Shown piece after piece: positions 31,586 through 40,200 of a stretch of DNA of 54,400 nucleotides. The DNA is from Psychromonas arctica DSM 14288 (GTDB taxonomy: Bacteria; Pseudomonadota; Gammaproteobacteria; Enterobacterales; Psychromonadaceae), in the NCBI RefSeq assembly GCF_000482725.1, contig NZ_KI519478.1, forward strand, positions 107,208-161,607, read 5' to 3'. A program made the translations under genes and the position numbers. The notes under the pieces are model-generated. The model saw only the letters and a list, made by a program, of their open reading frames with translations. It was not told the origin of the DNA and searched no databases. The stretch's first letter is position 1. Every line of letters starts with the position of its first letter.

Positions 31586-32150
31586 CGTAACCTTCCGTGT
31601 GCGAATCAATATTCTTCACTTGTAGAATATAATAATGCAACAGTGATGATTGAAGCTAATAAAACAATTCTTTAAAGTGAGCGGTTTAGTGAATAAAAAG
31701 AGAATTAGTTATCCACATCACACCTAACTATACCCGTTATCAATCGAGATGCTTTATTCAGTCGTTAGCTTGGACAGCAAGGCGTAACATGATGACAATG
31801 GTTAGTCCTTATCGAATGTTGCAACGCAGAATTGCTTTTCGAGCTAATGACCCACAGGGCAAGTTGTGAGGCAAGCATGAAGTTCAAGACTAGGTGTAAC
31901 TAAAAACAGTGCATAACCAAAGACAGTGCAAATAATTAACCGCGTTAATTTTCTAGGGAAGGTGTAAAAGAGAGTGTCACTTTTAAATAATGGGTATTAA
32001 AGATAAAGAGGAGGCTCACAGAGAACTTAAGGACTTAAGTCCCCTGCAAGCAAGTAACTGGGATGACGGAGTAGCCATCGATAAACGAATGATAAAAAAT
32101 AAAAAAAGGTAATAGTTTATGATAGCTTAATGAAAATTAACAACTTCTCA
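31586..32150. other. Long intergenic region with possible interspersed repeat
   Basis: 565 bases between two minus-strand genes (tetR and hutZ). The part about 31735-31905 has higher GC and a different texture from its AT-rich surroundings, with no open frame of note (for example GTTGCAACGCAGAATTGCTT). It looks like a non-coding interspersed element. The operon promoter for tetR-adaptor-permease must lie near 31590-31700. No tRNA or transposase found. Confidence 0.35.
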
Positions 32151-32705
32151 TTAAGCACTGTTATGACCTTTGTTAATACGAGTTTGATCAGCTAAATCAT
32201 TAGCTAACACTTGATAAGCCTGACCAAATCCTTTCACATAAAGGCCCTGTTCTACTTTCAGCTTCACCAAATGAAAATCTGTGAATTGACTCAGCCCCTG
32301 TACCGTGTCACCTAGTCTGTTAATCATCAATTCAATTACATCTTGCCATTGTTGCGTTTCACGTGAAACGATCATGGCATCAGCATCAAAGGTTAAGCGT
32401 ACCCTTGCGTATAAATTCTTAGCTTTCGATTCTTCTTCAATTAACATCAAAGAAGCATTGGGCTTGTTTAATATATTTTGTGTATGTCTAGCCAATTCCG
32501 AAATCAATACATAAAAACTCTGCTCCAAGTAAACAAAAGGCGCATAGCTCGCATTAGGTTTAGCCTTCACATCAACGGTCGCTAGTTGTAGTGTTTTTTT
32601 ACCGTTTATAAAATCTAGAATTTCAGACTCTAAAAGCAGATCAGCTTGAGATTTATTTAATATTCCTTCATCTAACGCCGACTGATTTACAATTGATTGT
32701 TTCAT
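32151..32705 (-). CDS. hutZ: Heme utilisation protein HutZ/HugZ (PNPOx-like fold)
   Basis: 184 residues from ATG at 32705, which has AAGGTGG 7 bases upstream; a 14-residue extension to 32747 lacks such a site. The pyridoxamine-phosphate-oxidase-like split barrel is visible as LQLATVDVKAKPNASYAPFV, SLMLIEEESKAKNLYARVRL and HLVKLKVEQGLYVKGFGQAY, the last typical of HugZ/HutZ. These dimers degrade or traffic heme to release iron. A His near the C-terminus (GHNSA) could be a heme ligand. It faces tonB across a region with Fur-box-like sites, the arrangement seen for hutWXZ and tonB1 in vibrios, but hutW and hutX are absent. Confidence 0.8.
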   Translation of the reverse strand: MKQSIVNQSALDEGILNKSQADLLLESEILDFINGKKTLQLATVDVKAKPNASYAPFVYLEQSFYVLISELARHTQNILNKPNASLMLIEEESKAKNLYARVRLTFDADAMIVSRETQQWQDVIELMINRLGDTVQGLSQFTDFHLVKLKVEQGLYVKGFGQAYQVLANDLADQTRINKGHNSA

Positions 32706-32894
32706 TACATGCCACCTTAGCTGAAAATTGAATACTCCATGTACCAATGCAATATATTTTGATTGGTAACAGGTATATTACATTTTCCAATTCTGCCTAG
32801 GTACCTTTAAAAAGCAATCAACCTGCCCTCATTATGTAAAACAGTGAAACAATCTGTCTCTTTTTTATCCAAAGTACAAATAAAATCAACCATA

Positions 32895-32913
32895 AGATGA
32901 TAACTATTATCAT
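32895..32913. promoter_or_regulatory. Fur box 1 in hutZ-tonB intergenic region
   Basis: AGATGATAACTATTATCAT closely follows the 19-bp Fur consensus GATAATGATAATCATTATC, with the TGATAA/TTATCA core palindromic. It lies between divergent hutZ and tonB, where Fur with iron would repress both. Confidence 0.7.
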
Positions 32914-32953
32914 TACTGACGATATATCTTAATAAAAATATAAACTTAATACA

Positions 32954-32972
32954 AATGATAATTGATCTCATT
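32954..32972. promoter_or_regulatory. Fur box 2 upstream of tonB
   Basis: AATGATAATTGATCTCATT is a second, weaker Fur-like palindrome about 65 bases before the tonB start; a further TTGATAATGAG half-site follows at about 32983. Tandem sites are usual for strongly iron-regulated promoters. Confidence 0.5.
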
Positions 32973-33035
32973 GTTAATTTAATTGATAATGAGTCCTGTT
33001 ACCGAATAGAATTTTTATATTGGAGTTATATCGTT

Positions 33036-33830
33036 ATGTTTCGTTACCTAAGTGCTGGAATATTGTCTGTCGCGATTCATGCTTTAATTTTTGCCCCACT
33101 GTTTGATCAGCCAGTAATGGCACAACCTATGAGCCAACAATCGCAAAGTGTTAGCATTAGTTTTAGTACCCCAAAACCAACACCTAAAAAGGTTGAAACA
33201 ACACCCGTTCAAACAGAAACTCCGCCAGTTCCAGTAAAAGAAGCAGCACCTACAGTAGCGAAACCCAAACCAGTGGCCAAAAAGACAGTTAAGAAGCGAA
33301 TCGTTAAAGAAAAGAGCGTGACTAAAAAAGAGAAAAAGCAGGTTCCTAAAGCGACCCAAAAAGTAAAGAAGCAAGCGGCACCAGTAAAGAAACCAAAGAA
33401 AAAAATACAACAATCTAACAAACCAACCGCGACTGCGGCGGCAAAGAAAGAAACAAAACAGATAGAGCAACCAACGGCAGCACCAAAAGCAAAGCAGACA
33501 GTCAATGCGAAACAAGTTGTAAAAACTGACAATGGTTTACAGGGTAAACCGCAGCTGATACAAAAAAGTCGTTTTTTAAGTAAACCTAAACCACCTAGAT
33601 ATCCTCGTTTAGCAAAAAGAAAAGGGATCGAAGGCACTGTCACTTACGAGGTGTGGTTAGATGAGAAAGGTAAACAAGTTAAATTATTATTAAAAGATTC
33701 TTCAGGCGCAAGAGTACTGGATCTTGCAGCTTTAAAAGCCATTAAAAAATGGAGATTTTCACCTCATAGTGTCAACGGGAAAACTGTTGCACATCGTATT
33801 TATGTCCCTATTAGCTTTCAATTGGATTAA
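33036..33830 (+). CDS. tonB: TonB energy-transducing protein
   Basis: 264 residues from ATG at 33036 with GGAG upstream; a longer in-frame start at 32955 would run through the Fur region and is rejected. The N-terminal membrane anchor is MFRYLSAGILSVAIHALIFA. A long Pro/Lys/Ala-rich periplasmic spacer follows (about residues 45-180), then the C-terminal TonB domain (PRYPRLAKRKGIEGTVTYEV and WRFSPHSVNGKTVAHRIYVP). It couples the proton gradient via ExbBD to outer-membrane receptors, here probably for heme or siderophores. It is 2 bases from exbB. Confidence 0.92.
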   Translation: MFRYLSAGILSVAIHALIFAPLFDQPVMAQPMSQQSQSVSISFSTPKPTPKKVETTPVQTETPPVPVKEAAPTVAKPKPVAKKTVKKRIVKEKSVTKKEKKQVPKATQKVKKQAAPVKKPKKKIQQSNKPTATAAAKKETKQIEQPTAAPKAKQTVNAKQVVKTDNGLQGKPQLIQKSRFLSKPKPPRYPRLAKRKGIEGTVTYEVWLDEKGKQVKLLLKDSSGARVLDLAALKAIKKWRFSPHSVNGKTVAHRIYVPISFQLD

Positions 33831-33832
33831 TC

Positions 33833-34519
33833 ATGACTTTATTTAATTTAATACAACAACAACTTGGTTTAATGACTTGGCCATTATTAATTTGCTCGAT
33901 TTTAACGTTAATGATCATAAGTGAACGATTATTAAAATTATTAAGCTTTGGTTCATTAAGCAAAAAAGAAATTACACAATTATTGAAAGGCCATGACCCA
34001 AAGCAAAGCGAGCAATTACAGTCGCTTAGCGTGCAACTAAAAACAGAAAAAAATCTTGCTAAACGCGGTATCGCAATGCTTTTTTCGCATCAACACTTTA
34101 GCCAACAATTGCGTGAAGATACTGCCAGCATTTGGGTACAAGATAAGCGTCAAGAGTTACACAGCGGATTAAAGCTATTAGCCTTGATTGGCGTGATCAG
34201 CCCATTACTAGGTTTATTAGGTACCGTATTAGGTTTAATTGAGATGTTTAAAGCCATAGCTTTAACCACAGGTTCAGTCACTCCCAATGACTTGGCTGAT
34301 GGATTAGGCATTGCAATGCGCACCACTGCCGCGGGTTTATTAATTGCATTACCTGCTATTTGTGGCGCACAACTATTAGGGTTATGGGCAAATAAAGTAA
34401 CTTATCGTTTAGAATTTACACTTAATTTTTGTAACCTTTGGTTACAAGGTGTTAGTTTCCCTGAGCAAAAACGCACTGCAAAAACAACTATCGCAACAAC
34501 GCAGGAAGTTAACTCGTGA
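33833..34519 (+). CDS. exbB: Biopolymer transport protein ExbB
   Basis: 228 residues, MotA/TolQ/ExbB proton-channel family with three transmembrane segments (about 15-35, 115-140, 160-182). The signature LLALIGVISPLLGLLGTVLG and the RTTAAGLLIALPAIC helix are typical. It forms the pentameric part of the TonB motor. It overlaps exbD by 4 bases. Confidence 0.92.
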   Translation: MTLFNLIQQQLGLMTWPLLICSILTLMIISERLLKLLSFGSLSKKEITQLLKGHDPKQSEQLQSLSVQLKTEKNLAKRGIAMLFSHQHFSQQLREDTASIWVQDKRQELHSGLKLLALIGVISPLLGLLGTVLGLIEMFKAIALTTGSVTPNDLADGLGIAMRTTAAGLLIALPAICGAQLLGLWANKVTYRLEFTLNFCNLWLQGVSFPEQKRTAKTTIATTQEVNS

Positions 34520-34941
34520 TTAGAAGTCAACGTGCCAATGATCAACAATCATTTCAAGTTGATCTCACTCCCTTACTCGATATTATTTTTATTGTGATGG
34601 TATTTTTAATGCTCTCAGCAAATATTAAATTGCAGTCATTAGAAGTTGATTTACCAACTACAGATAGCAGTGCTAGCCAAGTGGTTGATGATAAGGCGAT
34701 TACCATTAATTTACTTCATCAAGCACCACACTGGGCGATTGATGGGGTTGCACACGCAGATTGGCCAACGTTCCAACAAAAGTTAATTAAAATCACACAA
34801 GAAAAACCTGCAACACAATGGGTTATTGCAGCGGATAAAACCGCTGATGTGCAATATATGGTGCAGTTACTAGGCTTTTTACAACAGCATAATATTCAAG
34901 CAACACAAATATTAATTGAAGAAGAGTCATCGCAAAATTAA
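34516..34941 (+). CDS. exbD: Biopolymer transport protein ExbD
   Basis: 141 residues with one N-terminal transmembrane helix containing the essential acidic residue (LTPLLDIIFIVMVFLML; the Asp follows LL) and a periplasmic domain ending VQYMVQLLGFLQQHNIQATQ. It is the GTG-start partner of ExbB. Last gene of the tonB operon; no hutBCD genes follow as they do in vibrios. Confidence 0.92.
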   Translation: MIRSQRANDQQSFQVDLTPLLDIIFIVMVFLMLSANIKLQSLEVDLPTTDSSASQVVDDKAITINLLHQAPHWAIDGVAHADWPTFQQKLIKITQEKPATQWVIAADKTADVQYMVQLLGFLQQHNIQATQILIEEESSQN

Positions 34942-35464
34942 AGTAATGTTTTAAAGGTATCGTATTAAAGCCATGCTATCAAAGGCACAGCATTAATGCT
35001 TCGACATGCTAACTACAATCAAAATGCATTTCTAAAAGGTTATTCAGCTACCCCTTAATTAATAAGGTAGACGAATAGCCTTTATGCATTTCAATGTTAA
35101 ATCCGCCCATAAAAAATGTTAGACGTTTTAAAAGTAAACAACAAAACATATCGCTACTTTCCAACCATTTACTTCAAAGCATTAACTTCAACCTTTTAGT
35201 CATATGAAGTACCTCCATTAATCAGTTACAAAGATGAAATCACAGTCCGATCGCTAAAAATATTGAATAAGATTAAAACCTATCTCAGGGATCTGATAAA
35301 TTAATCATCAGATGACACTTTGAACATTGAAATATTTTCCATGTAAAGTGACACAACGAGCATATAATAATACAAATACTAACTTTTCAATTAATTTACG
35401 TTAATATTATCGAAGTATAATCCCTTTTAATCTGGCAACGGCCGTAACTAACAAGAGACTGAAA
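34942..35464. other. Intergenic region after exbD
   Basis: 523 bases between exbD and the hydratase gene, both plus strand. It carries the long inverted repeat at 35023-35090. A TATAAT at 35363-35368 could be the -10 of the hydratase gene, although no good -35 is visible. No coding sequence seen. Confidence 0.4.
35023..35090. repeat. 68-bp imperfect inverted repeat (terminator or miniature element)
   Basis: Outer arms AATGCAT and ATGCATT are exact. The inner arms AAAGGTTATTCAGCTACC and GGTAGACGAATAGCCTTT match at most positions. The loop is TTAATTAA-centred. No long T-run follows. It could terminate the tonB operon or be a short palindromic mobile element. Confidence 0.55.
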
Positions 35465-36268
35465 ATGACTGACAACAATAATCAAACATTAAGCAATCAA
35501 GCTTGTATCAAAGCTGCACAGGAGCTATTAGCAAGACGTAAAAATAATCATAGAGGTGAAATGTTAACGGCTGATTGTCGTCCGACGAACCTAGATGATG
35601 CACTCGCAATACAGATGACAACAGTTAAAGAAAACGGCTCTAAAATTGAGGGTTGGAAATGTTTAGTGCCATTAAACCCTGAGCAAATGGTGGTTGCACC
35701 AGTATTAGAAGGTACTGTACAACAAGGTGCAGAGTGCCTAGTCCAACCAACACAACCAGGCAAAACGTTAATTGAACCGGAAGTGGCATTTATCCTAGGC
35801 CAAGATTTACCTGCTCGAGAACAAGCTTATACTGAACAAGAAATCGATGATGCCATTGTATCTTGCCATATGGCACTAGAATTATTACAACGCCGTTACA
35901 GCCCTAATGATGACCTTGTTTTCTTTGATAATTTAGCAGATTGCCTACTTAACCAAGGTATATTTATTGGTCCTGAAATCAGTAAAGAACAAGCTTACCA
36001 AGCCTCTGAAATCAATATTGATCTCACTACCATTGCAGCCTATGGACAACCTGAAACAAAAAATTACGATGGCAAGCACCCTAACCTATCGGCACATAAA
36101 CCGGTTTATTGGTTAATTAATTTCATGCGAAATAGAGGTGTCAGCTTCAAAAAAGGACAAGCTATCATCACTGGCTCTTATGCTGGTGCGATAGAAGTAC
36201 CTATTGATACAACAGAAATTAAATATCAAGATCTAGGTAAATACCAAGTAACCTTTAAAGCAATTTAG
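35465..36268 (+). CDS. 2-keto-4-pentenoate hydratase-like protein (FAH superfamily)
   Basis: 267 residues resembling MhpD/HpcG-type hydratases, which hydrate 2-oxo-dienoates in aromatic meta-cleavage pathways. Visible are RPTNLDDALAIQMTTVKENG, WKCLVPLNPEQMVVAP, the metal-site acid segment TLIEPEVAFILGQDLP, and TGSYAGAIEVP near the C-terminus. No other aromatic catabolic gene is nearby, so the substrate is open; related proteins also act as oxaloacetate decarboxylases or tautomerases. AGAGA precedes the ATG. Monocistronic, ending at a strong hairpin. Confidence 0.75.
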   Translation: MTDNNNQTLSNQACIKAAQELLARRKNNHRGEMLTADCRPTNLDDALAIQMTTVKENGSKIEGWKCLVPLNPEQMVVAPVLEGTVQQGAECLVQPTQPGKTLIEPEVAFILGQDLPAREQAYTEQEIDDAIVSCHMALELLQRRYSPNDDLVFFDNLADCLLNQGIFIGPEISKEQAYQASEINIDLTTIAAYGQPETKNYDGKHPNLSAHKPVYWLINFMRNRGVSFKKGQAIITGSYAGAIEVPIDTTEIKYQDLGKYQVTFKAI

Positions 36269-36288
36269 ATTATAGCTATTTAAATTAT

Positions 36289-36328
36289 AGCAATGGAGTA
36301 CTTGAATCTTTGCAAGTACTCCATTGCT
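36289..36328. terminator. Strong hairpin between convergent hydratase and exporter genes
   Basis: AGCAATGGAGTACTTG and CAAGTACTCCATTGCT form a perfect 16-bp stem with an 8-base loop, placed exactly between the two convergent stop codons. No long T-run on either strand, but position and strength suggest bidirectional termination. Confidence 0.65.
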
Positions 36329-36332
36329 AATG

Positions 36333-37214
36333 CTAATAAGCCTTGCGTAACTTCTTCTTAAATGAAAACCCTGTCACTAACACGGTACCGGTGATCACTA
36401 ATATTGCCCCTAATAACGTATTTAAGCCAATCGCTTCCCCTAAGAATAAACGCCCCCATAAAATCCCAAACAACGGCACTAAAAAGGTCACCGATAATGC
36501 CGATGCAGGACCATCATCTTTCACTAATTTAAAATATAATAAATACGCAATACCTGTGCAGACAACACCAAGCACCAATACCGAAAGACTAATAGGTAAA
36601 GTAATGGGATCTCTAATAGGTATAAAAGGAAGTAATGGTAATACGAGAATCACTGATGCCCACATGCTGCCATGTGCATTTTCAAACGGTGCTACCACAG
36701 GTGCGACCTTAGTATAATTTGCAGAAAACCCATACATTAAAGCGGCTAGTAAACAGGCCGAGATAGCCAGTAGCCCCTGTTCACCAAGAGCTATTGCTTG
36801 CTGTCCAACCAATACCGAGACACCCAACATACCCACTAACAAACCTAGGCAGGCTTTTAATGGTAAACGTTCTCTTTGCCACAAACTGGCTATCACAGCG
36901 CCAAACAACGGCGCTGTTGAGTTAATAATCGCAAGAGTCGATGCATTTAAAGTTTGTGCTGCATAAGCAAACATTAGAAAAGGAAAAGCACTATTAAAGG
37001 CACCAATAATAAAAAAATGTTTAATATAAGAAATAAACTGTAATTTTCGACCAAGATAGAGGCTCATTAACAACAAAAATAATGCCGCCGCTAATACCCG
37101 CCCCTCAATTAACACCGCAGGACCTAAACTATTAGCAGTCAGACGCATAAACAAAAATGAGCCGCCCCAAATAGAGGCTAATAAAATTAATCGTAAAACA
37201 CTCGCGACAGGCAT
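36333..37214 (-). CDS. EamA/DMT-family transporter
   Basis: 293 residues with about ten hydrophobic helices in two EamA repeats. The first begins LILLASIWGGSFLFMRLTA; the second begins near residue 150 (LLAISACLLAALMYGFSANY). Such proteins usually export amino acids or other metabolites; the substrate cannot be read here. AAAGGA precedes the ATG. Convergent with the hydratase. Confidence 0.85.
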   Translation of the reverse strand: MPVASVLRLILLASIWGGSFLFMRLTANSLGPAVLIEGRVLAAALFLLLMSLYLGRKLQFISYIKHFFIIGAFNSAFPFLMFAYAAQTLNASTLAIINSTAPLFGAVIASLWQRERLPLKACLGLLVGMLGVSVLVGQQAIALGEQGLLAISACLLAALMYGFSANYTKVAPVVAPFENAHGSMWASVILVLPLLPFIPIRDPITLPISLSVLVLGVVCTGIAYLLYFKLVKDDGPASALSVTFLVPLFGILWGRLFLGEAIGLNTLLGAILVITGTVLVTGFSFKKKLRKAY

Positions 37215-37529
37215 AGCAGGTCCTTTAAGTAAGCTTTAATGTAATAATTTGGCTTGAAAAAGCCCATTGAAATAAGTTTTTATAACTGCAAAGGTGGCAA
37301 TAATAAACAGTGCTAAACAGCACTATAGATAAATGATATATAACATATTTTACAGGTTATGCCTTGCTATTAAATATTGTAATTGCGAACTAAGTCAACG
37401 CTATCATTTAGGGTCTAGCTAAATCAGGGTACCTACTTTATTAAACGTATTTTTATTATCTATACGATTAATTTGTCAATGTGCAACAAAGCAAAGTAGA
37501 CTGATGGTAACGATAAACAGGAGGACAAC
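37215..37529. other. Intergenic region between exporter and small membrane protein
   Basis: 315 AT-rich bases between divergent genes. Holds the promoters of both by position. I see no distinct operator, RNA or repeat. Confidence 0.4.
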
Positions 37530-37772
37530 ATGCTAATTTTTTATATTATTTGTGGGTGTTTGATTTTTGCTATATCAGGTTTCATTGTGCAATATAATCG
37601 CTTAGCGATATATCGCCGCCGTGTCATTCGACACCTTGCGAATCAAAGTTCTCGAGTCAAATCAGAGCCCGCTCATCAACCACCTATTATTTTATCTGAC
37701 CAACAAGAGCAGCAAATAAAACAGTGTTTTTTAAAAGGAGTTAGCATTCCACAATGCATTGAGCAGCTTTAA
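37530..37772 (+). CDS. Small single-pass membrane protein, unknown function
   Basis: 80 residues. One N-terminal transmembrane helix (MLIFYIICGCLIFAISGFIV), then a basic cytoplasmic stretch (YNRLAIYRRRVIRHLANQSS) and a short C-terminal helix with two Cys (QIKQCFLKGVSIPQCIEQL). A perfect AGGAGG lies before the ATG, so it is surely translated. I do not recognise the family. It precedes the PTS genes by 145 bases with a hairpin between, so it need not belong to them. Confidence 0.7.
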   Translation: MLIFYIICGCLIFAISGFIVQYNRLAIYRRRVIRHLANQSSRVKSEPAHQPPIILSDQQEQQIKQCFLKGVSIPQCIEQL

Positions 37773-37787
37773 TAGTAACTATTTATA

Positions 37788-37818
37788 AGGTCTAGTGATG
37801 TTCTTCATAACTAGACCT
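37788..37818. terminator. Hairpin after the small membrane protein gene
   Basis: AGGTCTAGT pairs perfectly with ACTAGACCT around a 13-base loop, 16 bases past the stop codon. No T-run, so terminator function is only probable. Confidence 0.4.
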
Positions 37819-37917
37819 CGACATGATTGAATAAACACCTCTCAAGCCTTAAGCTCCCAGTTAATGTTTTTTTCAAAAAATCAGTAAACCTTAATAAAAT
37901 CAATTCAGGAATATAAG

Positions 37918-38226
37918 ATGAGAATGGTGGCGGTTACTGCATGCCCAACAGGCATTGCACATACTTATATGGCAGCGGAAGCTTTAATCAAATCTGCAGC
38001 CAGTTTTGGTATCCAAATACAAGTCGAAACCCAAGGAGCAATGGGTATTGAAAATCAATTAACCCATCAAGATATTCACCAAGCAGATCTGATTCTGATT
38101 GCGTCCGATATCAACATTGAAAACGCTGAACGATTCCAACAATATCAAGTAATTAACACAACAATCGTTGAAGTCTTAACTGACCCAAATAAAGTCATTC
38201 AAGATTGTATCAAGCAAACTAGTTAA
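37918..38226 (+). CDS. Fructose-family PTS EIIB component (stand-alone)
   Basis: 102 residues comprising one EIIB-Fru domain. The phosphocysteine is C9 in VTACPTGIAHTYMAAEAL, nearly identical to the EIIB motif inside the EIIABC protein encoded 2.3 kb downstream. It would accept phosphate from an EIIA and pass it to an EIIC, or serve in regulation, as no free-standing EIIC is encoded here. AGGAA precedes the ATG. It is 5 bases from the next gene. Confidence 0.88.
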   Translation: MRMVAVTACPTGIAHTYMAAEALIKSAASFGIQIQVETQGAMGIENQLTHQDIHQADLILIASDINIENAERFQQYQVINTTIVEVLTDPNKVIQDCIKQTS

Positions 38227-38231
38227 TCATC

Positions 38232-39062
38232 ATGTCAACAATACGTATTACTCTGTATTTAGGGGAAAGTGGACTTACAGCTTGGTTAATTAAGGGTATT
38301 AACCAGCGCTTACGTGACATACAAGGCGCTGCTGAGTTAATCAAAATAGATACGTTGCAGCGAGTCAATGTACAACACCAGTTAGCAGCACTTAGTCTCG
38401 CTTTTAAGCCCTTTGATCTATGCCAAATTTTTCTTATTGGGGAGAATCTACAAACCCAGGTTGAGGCACTCAAGTTATATTTACAACAATACTGTGTATT
38501 GGTGACAGATACATACACGGCAACGATTCATTCAAGCTCGCCAATGTACAATGATAACTTTCAGTTTCATCACTTCTCAGTACCCAATAAAATGAGCGCC
38601 AAACACCGTTACCACATCATGCCCTTTGCTAAGGATGCCACCATAGTCGATAAAGCACGCATCCTTAAACTGATTGCCAAAATGGCTTCAATCAAACACT
38701 ATAAAAAAATAGAGGTACAACTCATACAAAGAGAGCAATTGTCTTCAACTGATATGGCAGGAGGCATTGCCCTACCGCATATAGTGAGTGAATATATTGA
38801 TCAACCAATGATGATTTGCTTAACATCTAAAACAGTGATTGACTGGCAGTCGGCACATGGTGGAGTGACTCATATCGTAGCGTTACTATTACCCAAACCT
38901 TGCACTAAAGAAGCCATTTTAGCGGTGCGGCATTTAGCAGTTAACTTACTCAATGCTGATAAAAAACAATTTATTACTTATCATTATATGGGCGATCAAT
39001 TACAAGCCATTTTAGCTTGTTTCATGCGGCCTACCGAACAGCCTATTGAACAATCTCCATAA
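38232..39062 (+). CDS. PTS EIIA-family protein with degenerate HPr-like N-terminus
   Basis: 276 residues. The C-terminal part (about 125-270) is an EIIA of the fructose/mannitol type with the phosphohistidine motif MAGGIALPHIV (H183). The first 90 residues resemble HPr in length and pattern (TLYLGESGLTAWLIKGINQR against the HPr segment after its NGLH), but the phosphorylated His of HPr is replaced by Thr16. FruB of E. coli has EIIA first and HPr last; here the order is reversed and the HPr-like part would be inactive. It probably partners the stand-alone EIIB. The HPr relation is my reading. Confidence 0.7.
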   Translation: MSTIRITLYLGESGLTAWLIKGINQRLRDIQGAAELIKIDTLQRVNVQHQLAALSLAFKPFDLCQIFLIGENLQTQVEALKLYLQQYCVLVTDTYTATIHSSSPMYNDNFQFHHFSVPNKMSAKHRYHIMPFAKDATIVDKARILKLIAKMASIKHYKKIEVQLIQREQLSSTDMAGGIALPHIVSEYIDQPMMICLTSKTVIDWQSAHGGVTHIVALLLPKPCTKEAILAVRHLAVNLLNADKKQFITYHYMGDQLQAILACFMRPTEQPIEQSP

Positions 39063-39102
39063 CCCCTTTGAGGTTATTTATCCCCCACAGCAGTAACCCG
39101 AA

Positions 39103-39969
39103 TTAAGAAGGTCGTTGTTGATCACTGTAGATCGCCCTAAATTCACTCGGTGTACGACCTAATTTACTTTTAAAAACACGATAGAAATAGTTAACATCAT
39201 TAAACCCACAACGTAATGCAACTTCGCTAAGTCGAAATGAATAGCGTGTTAACATAAATTTTGCACGCTCTAACCGTACCCATGTAATGTAATCAGCCAA
39301 ACGCATGTGTCCTTGTTGACGAAATAAACGCGATAGATGATTGGGGCTAACATTGAAATGATGAGCGATATTATCGCGACTGATATGGCGATGAAAATTT
39401 TCTTGAATATAAATACAGACTCCCTGATACAAATCTTCACTGCGCCCTTGGTTAGCGGTCTCGGGAGATAGCAACATACCATGACAATAGGTCATAAGGG
39501 CCATCAATAAATGTCCTCCAGTTGGATGCTGAATTTTCTCTTTTGCTAAGGTATTTAACGCATTTAAAATATGATCCAAGGCATGGCCTGTACGAGTTTG
39601 CAGGCTATACTTTTGCACATCAAAAAAGGCTTCCTCCCCTTTGCGCTTTTGCACCAAACTAAACCCTAACTGACGCTTGCCAAATAATAAACTAAGCACA
39701 CTACAGTCGCTATTCCACTCAGGTTTATTCCAACTATTAGGTGGAATATATAAAATATCTCCGGGTAATATTTTCACCTCAGTTAAACCAAATTCAGGGT
39801 CTTCAATTTGATTGATGTACTCACCAGTGATTACAAACTCCATACGAGGAAAATTGACCTGATAACTAAATGAAGGAGGTGTTGAATGGTCACTGGCAAA
39901 CCACACTCGATTAAACTGCTCTATTTCAGACAACACACCTTCTAATACATTAATAAATACTTGGCTCAT
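39103..39969 (-). CDS. AraC-family transcriptional regulator
   Basis: 288 residues. An N-terminal cupin-like sensor domain (GDILYIPPNSWNKPEW) and a C-terminal double HTH: FHRHISRDNIAHHFNVSPNH, then LSEVALRCGFNDVNYFYRVF and KSKLGRTPSEFR. It lies between the two PTS units, convergent with the EIIA gene and divergent from EIIABC, so it probably controls EIIABC (and perhaps the EIIB-EIIA pair) in response to a sugar. The ribosome site is weak. Confidence 0.88.
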   Translation of the reverse strand: MSQVFINVLEGVLSEIEQFNRVWFASDHSTPPSFSYQVNFPRMEFVITGEYINQIEDPEFGLTEVKILPGDILYIPPNSWNKPEWNSDCSVLSLLFGKRQLGFSLVQKRKGEEAFFDVQKYSLQTRTGHALDHILNALNTLAKEKIQHPTGGHLLMALMTYCHGMLLSPETANQGRSEDLYQGVCIYIQENFHRHISRDNIAHHFNVSPNHLSRLFRQQGHMRLADYITWVRLERAKFMLTRYSFRLSEVALRCGFNDVNYFYRVFKSKLGRTPSEFRAIYSDQQRPS

Positions 39970-40102
39970 GGTTATTATTCACTTTTATTGTCAATGGAAA
40001 ATAAGTTTAAATGTGATATCAATATAGTAACCCCTGGTATTTGTTACCGATAGAACCACCCAGTGACCCACTTCACAAAGGGATATTCAGGGTACAATAA
40101 TC

Positions 40103-40120
40103 CAGTAAATGAATTTACTG
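40103..40120. promoter_or_regulatory. 18-bp palindrome upstream of EIIABC gene
   Basis: CAGTAAAT-GA-ATTTACTG is a perfect inverted repeat 80 bases before the EIIABC start and 133 bases from the divergent araC-type gene. It is a candidate operator; AraC proteins usually prefer direct repeats, so another repressor or a Cra-like protein is also possible. Confidence 0.4.
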
Positions 40121-40200
40121 TACACTATTTTTTATCCATAAAATATCTAACAATTACCTCCATAAACTAAAACAATATTTTACACAGAGGAGGTGCAATC

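Noticed and set aside
32955-33035. Longer TonB start at 32955
   Set aside because: The added 27 residues translate Fur-box and promoter sequence, and the family N-terminus begins at 33036.
33084-33643. Minus-strand open frames inside tonB, rich in Phe/Leu/Cys
   Set aside because: Antisense of the Lys/Pro-rich TonB spacer; composition is a mirror of that repeat and no start signal is present.
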